This document shows positions 1 through 7,500 of a DNA stretch of 13,131 nucleotides, piece after piece; the stretch's first letter is position 1; each line of letters opens with the position of its first letter. The DNA lies in assembly GCA_025924495.1 (NCBI GenBank), contig JAICIG010000216.1:1-13131 (forward strand), in the 5' to 3' direction. The notes under the pieces were generated by a model, which did not search any database, was not told where the DNA came from, and worked only from the letters and a program-made list of their open reading frames with translations. The DNA comes from Pirellulales bacterium. Its GTDB lineage: Bacteria; Planctomycetota; Planctomycetia; Pirellulales; JAICIG01. The position numbers were made by a program, and so were the translations under genes.

Positions 1-1640
1 CAACGCAAGTTCTGCGGCCAGCCATTTTCGATCTCGGCTTCGGGCAACAGCCCCTTGGGCGCCGACTTCCATTGTCGGTCCGCGATGATCGCCAGGTCGA
101 GTGGTCCATAATGTAGGGACGTGAAGTAGACCGAAATGCCATTGTCGCACGGCGCCGAATCGGCCGGCGGCGGCAGGTTGCCGGTCTGCGTGCGGTGCAC
201 CATGTTGACGAATGCCGGCGGCTGCTTGTAACCGCCCGAGTCTTGCTGCTCGTAGCCAGCCTTGAGCGACATATCCGCTCGTTTGCCGCCGCAACCCCAC
301 AGATTGCCGTGAAACACATCGTGATCGTCGGGAATGGTAATGCTCGGCCTGTCGCACAACAGATTGCGCCACGTCCAGCCATGCATGTAGTACTTGCGCA
401 AGTAACTCAGCACCGAGCGATCGCCGTCTTCCATCACCAGGTTGTAACCGCCTATTCCCTCGTAAATCTGGTCGCCGTGGAAGGTCATGAAGTCGGGCTG
501 TTGGGCCGTCACGTTGCGGACGAGATCGTTATGAGGAAAGCCGGTCGCATCGTTGCACGACAGTGAGGCGATCGTTAGCTTTGGTCCGCGCGGAATCGCG
601 CGAATCGTGCTGGCGAACTCCGACTTCGTGCCGTCGCTGTCGGTAAAATGTACGATGTACCGATGCGACTTCTCAGCGTCCAGCTTACTTGCTTGCACCA
701 GTGCTGTCCGCGAACTCGGATCGACAGTCGCCTCGCCCGCCTCTCGTCCGTCGAGCGTCAGTTGCACTTTCGCTCCTGGGAAATCGACTGGCGCCAGTTG
801 CACCAGCAGCCGCAGATCGCCTTCGTTCGAGAGCGTGTAAGTCGTCCACAGCAGCGGGCCGAACGCTCGCTCAGGATGACGCTTTACCTTGTCTCCTGCC
901 AGAGACCATTTTGAAACAGCGAATCGTCCCTCGCCGCCCCGCACCTGGGGCAAAGGCGTCACTTGCCGTGGCCGGGATTGACCGAGCGCAGACGGCGCGG
1001 GTCCCTTCGTCGAAGCCGCCAATGCCGCGAGCCCAGGCAGCCAGGAGGGATGCACTCCGTCTCTCCCCGCCCGGGCCAACTCTTTGCCGTCGGCATCGAT
1101 GGCTCGTAGCGTCAATTCGAAACCCTCGCCCGCGGGCTCCCCGGCCAATTCCAGCGTGATGTCGTCGAATGGCGGCTTCAGTTGCGGTGCATTGGCCGCG
1201 GGCGACCCGATGAACAATCGCCCGTCGAACGTGATGCCGGCGGCGAATCCGGCGCCATAAATGGCCGAATCGCGGAAGTCGTTGAACTGCCCTCGCAGGC
1301 CCAACTCGAAGCCCACGAACCCTTCGTTCGACAAATGCTCGCTGAGCTGATCGATCGTGGCTCGCATCGTGAAAGCTGCCGCCCGATCGGTCAGCTCCGC
1401 CGTCAGCAGCACCGCATTTCGATTGCCGCCCGAGTCGGTGTTTTCCAGGCGTCCGTTACGTAATCGCCAATCTTCCAGCGGATTGGTCCAGAAGTCGGCG
1501 CCTGCCCAAGGCCGCTCGATCTTCGCCGGCCACGCCGCATGAAACTCGTCAGCTGGCAATCGCGCGCCGTTTGTCAGGAGGCAACCGACGAGGCCAAGGG
1601 CCAGACAGCAGATCGATCTGCTGCACTGTAATCTGTACAT
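1..1640 (-). CDS. Secreted PhoD-like metallophosphatase, 3' part outside window
   Basis: This is an open frame of 546 codons that runs off the left edge, so the C-terminus is missing. Residues 350-546 look like the PhoD/alkaline-phosphatase-D metallophosphatase fold (PF09423), which hydrolyses phosphate mono- or diesters with a bound metal centre. Visible motifs are SCND at 361-364, HGDQIYE at 388-394 (the family's GDxIYE), PDDHD at 437-441 (the DDHE motif) and ADRQWKS (the DxR motif). The N-terminus has a basic and hydrophobic signal with a lipobox-like LVGC at 17-20, so it may be a lipoprotein; cell-surface or periplasmic location is inferred. Residues 30-340 have no clear family; the part around WTNPLEDWRLRNGRLEN resembles a jelly-roll, LamG-like fold. 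The ATG at 1640 is preceded by AGGTGA, and a TAG stop lies three codons upstream. A GTG two codons upstream is the only other start. Family confidence is high; the substrate is unknown. Confidence 0.88.
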   Translation of the reverse strand, partial: MYRLQCSRSICCLALGLVGCLLTNGARLPADEFHAAWPAKIERPWAGADFWTNPLEDWRLRNGRLENTDSGGNRNAVLLTAELTDRAAAFTMRATIDQLSEHLSNEGFVGFELGLRGQFNDFRDSAIYGAGFAAGITFDGRLFIGSPAANAPQLKPPFDDITLELAGEPAGEGFELTLRAIDADGKELARAGRDGVHPSWLPGLAALAASTKGPAPSALGQSRPRQVTPLPQVRGGEGRFAVSKWSLAGDKVKRHPERAFGPLLWTTYTLSNEGDLRLLVQLAPVDFPGAKVQLTLDGREAGEATVDPSSRTALVQASKLDAEKSHRYIVHFTDSDGTKSEFASTIRAIPRGPKLTIASLSCNDATGFPHNDLVRNVTAQQPDFMTFHGDQIYEGIGGYNLVMEDGDRSVLSYLRKYYMHGWTWRNLLCDRPSITIPDDHDVFHGNLWGCGGKRADMSLKAGYEQQDSGGYKQPPAFVNMVHRTQTGNLPPPADSAPCDNGISVYFTSLHYGPLDLAIIADRQWKSAPKGLLPEAEIENGWPQNLR

Positions 1641-1718
1641 CTTCACCTAGGAAATGCTCCGGCCACGCGTGCATTGTCGCCGGACTCTCCGCATCGAGTC
1701 GACGAGTAGAAACCGACA

Positions 1719-1748
1719 AATATATCAGATCGCCGTTCGAACGGTGAT
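1719..1748 (-). promoter_or_regulatory. Near-perfect 20-bp palindrome beside a -10-like box
   Basis: Bases 1729-1748 read ATCGCCGTTCGAACGGTGAT, a palindrome with one G/T mismatch and a perfect 12-bp core, CCGTTCGAACGG. Reading leftwards towards the phosphatase gene, a TATATT box (1724-1719) follows four bases after it. The palindrome would lie in the spacer and -35 zone of such a promoter, about 90 bases before the start codon. That is the usual position of a repressor operator. The protein that binds it is unknown. It does not look like the direct-repeat PHO box. Confidence 0.4.
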
Positions 1749-1799
1749 TAGGAGGGGCGGACGTATTGTGGCGGCTATGACCTTCCGACTTATATTTCC

Positions 1800-2072
1800 T
1801 CATTTCTCCCCGCGATATCCCGCAATGCGCGAGGCGTCGCGATATTCGGTGAGCGTGTTTCTCAGCCAACGCGGCCCGCGCTTGAGGACCGGCGAGTAAA
1901 AGGCTTCAACTCGTTCGTGCACGCCCATGTCGGCGCTCCAGCGCGCCCAGAAGTAATACACCGGGCCGATGCTCACCATATAGCAGAACGCTGCCATGCA
2001 AAGGCCGATGCCCGCTAGCAGAACCGCCGCCCACAGGGGAAACTTTTTATGATTGTGCTCAGTACCCGCCAT
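1800..2072 (-). CDS. Small single-span membrane protein, unrecognised
   Basis: This 90-residue protein belongs to no family I recognise. It has a short polar N-terminus with two histidines (MAGTEHNHKK), one strong hydrophobic stretch at about residues 13-36 (PLWAAVLLAGIGLCMAAFCYMV), an aromatic patch (VYYFWARW) and a basic soluble tail rich in arginine. An insertion with the tail in the cytoplasm is likely from its positive charge. The ATG has a good ribosome site, AGGAAG, seven bases upstream. It starts 24 bases after the stop of the 54-residue gene, so the two are probably cotranscribed. The strong start site and clean membrane segment argue that it is a real gene. Its function cannot be inferred. 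Confidence 0.7.
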   Translation of the reverse strand: MAGTEHNHKKFPLWAAVLLAGIGLCMAAFCYMVSIGPVYYFWARWSADMGVHERVEAFYSPVLKRGPRWLRNTLTEYRDASRIAGYRGEK

Positions 2073-2096
2073 GCTTGCTTCCTGGTGTAGCCTAGC

Positions 2097-2261
2097 CTAT
2101 TGAGCGGTACGGAATCGATTGAACTCGCCGTCCAGCGTTCGTTGCAGGTGTTCGCGAGGAACCGATGTCGTGCAGGAAACCGATGCCGACTTGTGGTTTT
2201 CGCGGGCGTGAACCTGAATGTATTCGGGAACCAGAATTTGTTCTACGCCGCATCGTTTCAC
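2097..2261 (-). CDS. 54-residue protein, GTG start overlapping the upstream gene
   Basis: This small frame has no ATG. It opens with a GTG that shares four bases (GTGA) with the stop of the 85-residue membrane-protein gene, the classic arrangement for translational coupling, with GGAA just upstream as a weak ribosome site. The product begins MKRCGVEQIL and ends NRFRTAQ; it is soluble and charged, with cysteines at 4 and 30 and no membrane segment or known domain. It stops 24 bases before the ATG of the next small gene, so the three genes would form one unit. Codon and residue make-up look protein-like, but a frame of this size can occur by chance in GC-rich DNA, and a decayed remnant is also possible. 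Conservation in relatives would settle it. Confidence 0.42.
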   Translation of the reverse strand: MKRCGVEQILVPEYIQVHARENHKSASVSCTTSVPREHLQRTLDGEFNRFRTAQ

Positions 2262-2515
2262 AACTGTTCCGGTTCTTCGTAGTCAGGCGGAACGTAGGGA
2301 CGGCCAAGCAGGCCTAATGCTCGGTAGATCGCCAGCAAAGACAGGACGCAGACAGCCATGAAAATGAAGCCGAACGCCGAGCGGATTTGAAAATACTGAT
2401 AAATAACCAGCAGAGGCGAAAGCAAGATAAGCGTGACGATTGTCAGGACGAACTGGACAAGCCTGCGCTTCCTCCGCCAGCGAATGTAATCGCGATCGCG
2501 AAATTGCTCCCACAT
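2258..2515 (-). CDS. Small two-span membrane protein, unrecognised
   Basis: This 85-residue protein has a basic amino end (FRDRDYIRWRRKRR), two hydrophobic spans at about residues 20-42 and 48-70, and an acidic, proline-containing tail (VPPDYEEPEQL). The positive-inside rule puts both ends in the cytoplasm. The ATG has GGAG about nine bases upstream. It begins 128 bases after the AI-2E transporter stop, with two hairpins between, and overlaps the next small gene by GTGA. I know no family for it; its length and topology are those of many small membrane proteins of unknown role. The coding call rests on the topology, the ribosome site and its place in a same-strand cluster. Confidence 0.72.
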   Translation of the reverse strand: MWEQFRDRDYIRWRRKRRLVQFVLTIVTLILLSPLLVIYQYFQIRSAFGFIFMAVCVLSLLAIYRALGLLGRPYVPPDYEEPEQL

Positions 2516-2591
2516 GGCCGCTGCTCCAGAACGGAAGAAATGGACTGGTGATGCGGGTATTGTACTGTGATCCGAGGCGCAAAGCGAAATT

Positions 2592-2610
2592 CGGCAGCAT
2601 CATGCTGCCG
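2592..2610 (-). terminator. Hairpin after the transporter gene, likely terminator
   Basis: CGGCAGCA and TGCTGCCG form a perfect 8-bp stem around TCA. Reading leftwards it is followed by AATTTCGCTTTG, an interrupted T-rich run. It lies about 35 bases past the transporter stop and is the best candidate for an intrinsic terminator of the kinase-transporter unit. The T-run is imperfect, so partial termination or an mRNA 3'-end stabiliser is equally possible. Confidence 0.45.
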
Positions 2611-2628
2611 GGCGCCCAAGGTTGCACT

Positions 2629-2647
2629 CTGAGCCCCGCGGGCTCAG
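2629..2647. repeat. Perfect 8-bp inverted repeat spanning the transporter stop codon
   Basis: CTGAGCCC and GGGCTCAG are perfect inverted arms around CGC. The TGA stop of the transporter (2646-2644) lies inside one arm, so the hairpin would begin as translation ends. No T-run follows in either direction, so it is not a standard terminator alone. It may be an end-of-message stabiliser or part of a short interspersed element. Confidence 0.5.
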
Positions 2648-4491
2648 CGTACATTCCCTTCTCGCACCGCGGGCGATGCCAAATCCAGGTGAGGCTGCGG
2701 AACCGGTTTTGATTCCGCGGCGGCTGCCGCGATCGGTTGCACCCGAATCAGCGCGTCGAGCGCTTCGCTCATTGTTGTCACGACTTGGTCGGCGCCGCGG
2801 GCTTTGAGCGAGGCGACGAGCTTGGCCCGATCGCCGTCGTAACCCCACTGGCCAACCAACAGACGCAACGTCGGAAAGCTTTGACGCAGTCGTTTGCAGA
2901 CAAAGCGGGCTTGACGAGCGGTGGCCGATCCGAATTCCGAGATGCAAACGATGTCGGGCGACGCGTTCTCGACTGTGGCGATCATCTCCGAGATCAACAT
3001 CTTGGCCGGGAGAATTTCAAAAACCGCGTCGCCGCGTAAGGTCAGCGTCTGGCGCAGCATCGACAGCGCGATTTCGTCGGCGGCATCATGGGCGGGCCAA
3101 CCGATCACGCGAGCGCGCAGCAGCGCGGTTTCCGTCGCGGCTTCCAACTCGGCGGATTCGGCAGTCCCTGAACTTGTCGCAGCCATTTCTTCGACGAATT
3201 CACGCGTCGATTGCCACAACTGGTCGTAATCGTCCGGCTGCAAATCCTCGCGCTCGCGATCGTGCTCGGCGAGCAGCAGGGCGGGAATCGCCACCTCGTC
3301 GTAGCCTTGCGCCAGCGACGTCGAGCCGACGTACTGCTCGAAAATGTCGTGGGCCTCATCCACGTCGCCTGCCAGCAGCCGCTGATAATAAGTCACGTGT
3401 GGATCGAGCGGCGGCTTGTCTCCCAGCAAGATCGCCAAGGGCTCCAGGGGGCGAACGTGTTCGCCGATCACGGCGAGAATCACCGTCAGCGGCACGGCGA
3501 GCAGCAAGCCAATGGGTCCCCAGATCCACGTCCAGAACATGGCCGCCACCAGTAGGGCCACGGTCGAAACGCCCGTGCTAGGCCCATACACGAGCGGTTC
3601 CACAACGTTGTTGGTCACCAGCTCCAGCACCACGAACAGTCCGGCGGCCAGCAACGGATGCAGCCAATCGTGCCCCGGAAACTGCAACAGCGCCATCAGG
3701 ATAGGCAGCGCGGCGGCCATAATCGGGCCCAGGTAGGGAATAAACCGCAACAGCGCCGCCAGCAGACCCCACACGGCGGCATATTGCACGCCGATCGCCG
3801 CCAACCCCAAGCCCACACAGATGCCGAAGCCGCCGTTGACCATAGCATTGAGCAGCAAGTAGCGGCTGATGCGGGCGCCGATTTCGTCCAAGGTGCGCGT
3901 GGTGAGCGCCAACTTCTTGCCGGCCAGCCGCACCAGGCGGTTGCGCATGTCCTCTCGACTGATGAGCATGAAGATTACGAGTACCAACACCAGACCCGCC
4001 GTGGCGGCCGGAGCGAAGAAACTGCCCGCGTAAGCTTGCGCCTGCGAGAGAAACGGCGTATCTTCCGGAATGACCCGAACAGGTTGAACGCCGGCGTTCT
4101 TGGCGGGCGGCGCCTCTTCGATATCCTTGAAAGTCTCCTCGACCTTCTGAATCGGTCCGCCGGAGAATCGTACGCCTTCCAGCTTCGTCCGCAGGTTAGT
4201 CTTGTACTCGGGCAGCCGGGCGCCGAGATCGGCAAGCTGCCAGCCGATGATTCCGCCCACGGAAATCAATCCAGCGAACACTAGCGCTACGCTCAACAAT
4301 ACCGCCGGCACGCGCCCCAACCGGTACCGCTCCAGCGCCCGCACCAACGGCGAGAGCAAGAAGGTGAGCAGCACCGCCAACGCCAGGGGAATTAAGATCT
4401 CCCGGCCGAAGTAAATCACTGACACGCTCAACACGATTGCCAACAAGGCGTAGGCATACCGCTCGACGGCGTTGGGTTTCGACCGGGCCAT
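2644..4491 (-). CDS. AI-2E/PerM-family membrane protein with cobalamin-binding-like C-terminal region
   Basis: Residues 10-350 of this 615-residue protein match the AI-2E exporter/PerM family (PF01594): paired N-terminal spans (15-50, 62-88), a soluble loop (about 90-150), then spans through 350 with the family motif FIPYLGP at 250-256. The family includes exporters of AI-2 and ion-coupled transporters; the substrate here is unknown. Typical members end near 350-380. This one carries about 240 extra cytoplasmic residues. Residues 366-440 resemble the helical cap of B12-binding proteins (IPALLLAEHDRE), and 455-590 resemble the Rossmann-like B12 domain (PDIVCISEFG, then LLVGQW and GAD). At the cobalamin motif DxHxxG it reads PAHDAA (466-471): the histidine remains, the aspartate and glycine do not. 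The ATG has AAAGGA seven bases upstream and lies 37 bases after the kinase stop, so an operon is likely. Confidence 0.9.
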   Translation of the reverse strand: MARSKPNAVERYAYALLAIVLSVSVIYFGREILIPLALAVLLTFLLSPLVRALERYRLGRVPAVLLSVALVFAGLISVGGIIGWQLADLGARLPEYKTNLRTKLEGVRFSGGPIQKVEETFKDIEEAPPAKNAGVQPVRVIPEDTPFLSQAQAYAGSFFAPAATAGLVLVLVIFMLISREDMRNRLVRLAGKKLALTTRTLDEIGARISRYLLLNAMVNGGFGICVGLGLAAIGVQYAAVWGLLAALLRFIPYLGPIMAAALPILMALLQFPGHDWLHPLLAAGLFVVLELVTNNVVEPLVYGPSTGVSTVALLVAAMFWTWIWGPIGLLLAVPLTVILAVIGEHVRPLEPLAILLGDKPPLDPHVTYYQRLLAGDVDEAHDIFEQYVGSTSLAQGYDEVAIPALLLAEHDREREDLQPDDYDQLWQSTREFVEEMAATSSGTAESAELEAATETALLRARVIGWPAHDAADEIALSMLRQTLTLRGDAVFEILPAKMLISEMIATVENASPDIVCISEFGSATARQARFVCKRLRQSFPTLRLLVGQWGYDGDRAKLVASLKARGADQVVTTMSEALDALIRVQPIAAAAAESKPVPQPHLDLASPAVREGNVR

Positions 4492-4528
4492 GATCGCATC
4501 CTTTCAGTCGCGGCAAGCGGATAATCGA

Positions 4529-7500
4529 TTAGGTCGAATTTGTTTGTGAATCCAATTGGGCAAGCAATTCCTCGACGACGCGAGGTTCGGGCGGCTTCAC
4601 CAGATGATGATCGAAGCCCGCTTCTTTCGAGCGGCGACGGTCTTCCGGATGTCCCCAACCGGTCAAGGCGATTAAAGTCACGCTGTCCTGTCCGGGCAGC
4701 CGGCGGATGCGCCGTGCGACCTCGTAGCCATCGAGGCCAGGCATCCCGATATCGAGGAAGATCATCGCCGGACGACACCCGCCCAACAGTTCCAACGCCG
4801 CAGGGCCGCTGCTTGCTACGAACACTTCATGCCCTTGCAGCCGCAACAACATCGCCAGGCTGGCCGCGGCGTCTTCATTGTCGTCGACGACCAGCAGGCG
4901 CTGTCCCGACGAGGCGGCCGTCGGCGGGCTTGTCTTGGGTTCCGCGACCGTTTCGAGCGGCTGTGTGAACAGCGGCAAACGCAAGATGAATTCGCTGCCT
5001 TGACCCAACCCTTCGCTATAGGCCTCGACGGCGCCGTGATGCATTTCGATCAGGCTCTTCACCAGCGTCAAGCCGATGCCCAGCCCGCCTTGCGAACGAG
5101 TGGCCGACGAATCGCCTTGCACGAACAACTCGAACACGCGGGGCAGCACCTCTCGATCGATGCCGATGCCATTGTCTTTGACGCGCAGCACTGCTTGATC
5201 GCCTTCGCGCTCGGCGACAAGCCAAATCCGGCCATTGGCCTCTGTATAGCGGGCGGAGTTGGTCAGCAGATTGCCGATGACTTGCGCCAGCCGCACGGGG
5301 TCGGCTTCGACCAGGAGCGATTCGCTCGGCAACGCAATGTCGAGCCGATGTCCCTGCACGTCGATCAGCGGCTGGACCGTTTCCACCGCACGTGCGATCA
5401 ACGTCGCCAGCTCTATTCGCTCTTTCCGCAGTTCGATCTTGCCCCGCATCACGCGCGACACGTCCAGCAAGTCGTCTACCAGCCGAATCAACTGGTGGAC
5501 CTGCCGTTCCATGATGTCGCGGGTTTGTTGCAGCATCGCGGGATCGAGCCGCGGCATTTTCAGGATCTGCAGCGAGTTGCGAATTGGCGCCAGCGGGTTG
5601 CGCAGCTCATGCGCCAGCGTAGCCAGAAACTCATCCTTGCGACGATCGGTTTCTCGCAGCGATTCTTCCGCGCGCTTATGGTCCTCGATATCGGTGCATG
5701 TGCCGAACCAGTAAACGATTTTTCCCGCTTCGTCGCGAATCGGCACCCCTCGCGTTTTGAACCAGCGATATTCGCCGTCGTAGCGACGAATGCGATATTC
5801 CAAGTCGTAATCGGCCAGATCGGCGCAGGCTGCGTTCCAGCACTCGAGCGTGCGCTGCCGATCGTCCGGATGGATCACCATGTCCAACCAGCGCAAGCCG
5901 AGCAGTTCATGCTCGGGAATGCCAGTGTATTTGCCCCACTGACTGCTCAGCCAGTCGCATTGCCCGTCGGGCAAGTCGGTCCAAAGCAAATTGGGCAGCG
6001 CTTCGGCCATGGTGCGCCAGCGTCGTTCGGCTTCGCGCAAGGCCTGCTGAGTCTGTTCGAGTTCGCTGACGTCGACGCCTACGTACAATCCTCCCCGCAC
6101 TCGTTTCATCTCGTCATACAGGGGCACGGCATAATTGAGCAGATTCGCCCGCGTGCCGTCGTTCAGCATGAGATCATCTTTGGCGCCCAGGATTTCGCGG
6201 CCGGTCGCCATCGCCATCTGTAAAGGCAGCAGTTGAGGAAGAGCCTGCCCATTTTCCGATTCGTCGACGTTCTTGGCATTCTGGCCATTGGCGCTCATCA
6301 ACGAATTGGTCACCGAAGGCATTTGCAGCAGGCGAGCGAGCGCCGGGTTGCACCAGACGCGGTCGCATTCCGGATCGTCGGCCAGGGCGATACCGACCGG
6401 AAGCACGTCGAGCAGCGTCTGCAGCTCGCCGACTCGGCGCTGCAAGTCGCGTCGCAGTTTTGAGATCTCCAGGGTCGAAGCAACGCGAGCCAGCAGCTCC
6501 TTGGCGCTGAACGGCTTGGTCAAATAGTCGTCGGCGCCGGATTGCAAACCCTCGACGCGCGCCGCTTCGCCCGCACGAGCCGACAGTAGGATAGCGGGCA
6601 ACGCTTGCGTCCGCGGATCGGCCCGCAGTTTTGTCAGCAGGCTCAGCCCGTCGAGCCCCGGCATCATCACATCGGAAAGGATCAGATCCGGCGGCTCTTG
6701 GCATACCGCCTGCCAGGCGGCCAGGCCATTCGCGTAAGCCGCCACTTCGTAATTCGGGGCCAGCAAGCGCCGGATGTAGTCGCGCATGTCGGCGTTATCT
6801 TCGGCCAGAACGATCCGACGCCTGGCTGTCGCCCGGGGGTGAGCGCCGTCGCCGGCATCGGCAAGTGCAAGCTCCGCGTGGTCGAACTCGTCGGTCGATG
6901 AATCGGGCAACCAGCGCAAAGCCTCCTGCACATAGGCCGCGGCGCCGACCGACGTAGAAACGGCCGCCCGGGGCCCTTTGATGCGGTCCGGCGCCAGGTG
7001 GCTAGCGCCCAGCGGCAGGGAGGCCGTAAAGGTGCTGCCCTTTCCCACGCGACTCTCGGAGCGCACGTCGCCGCCGTGCAGTCGGACCAGCTCGCGCACC
7101 AATGCCAGGCCGATGCCCGAACCTTCAACCGATCGTCCCCGCGAGTCTTCGATGCGGTGGAAGCGCTCGAATAGTCGCGGCATTTCTTCGGCAGGAATCC
7201 CCTCGCCCGTATCGTGCACGGCCAGTTCGGCGAACGCGCCAACGCGGCGCAGCGTAACTTTGATTTGCCCGGCAAGCGTGAACTTGAAGGCGTTGGAGAG
7301 CAGGTTCAGTACGATCTTTTCCCACATCTCACGATCGACATACACGGGCTGGTCGAGCGCCGGGCAGTCGACGACAAGTTCCAGCCCTGCACGTTCGCAG
7401 GCCGAGCGGAAATTGCTGGCGAGTTCCGCGGTAAACGCCGCCAGGTCGGTCGGTTCGTAAGACGCTTGCGCTCGGCCCGCCTCGATGCGCGAGAAATCGA

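Noticed and set aside
1641..1799. PHO box before the phosphatase
   Set aside because: No direct CTGTCAT-type repeats with 11-base spacing were seen; only the palindrome is present.
1549..1869. 106-residue leftward frame before the phosphatase
   Set aside because: It overlaps both the phosphatase start and the end of the 90-residue gene in another frame, and has no membrane or domain signal.
3658..4284. 208-residue rightward open frame
   Set aside because: It is antisense to the membrane part of the AI-2E-type gene. Its Gln- and His-rich product is typical of a shadow frame.
4829..6223. 464-residue rightward open frame
   Set aside because: It is wholly antisense to the histidine kinase, whose domains and catalytic residues are intact. 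Long antisense frames are expected in GC-rich coding DNA.
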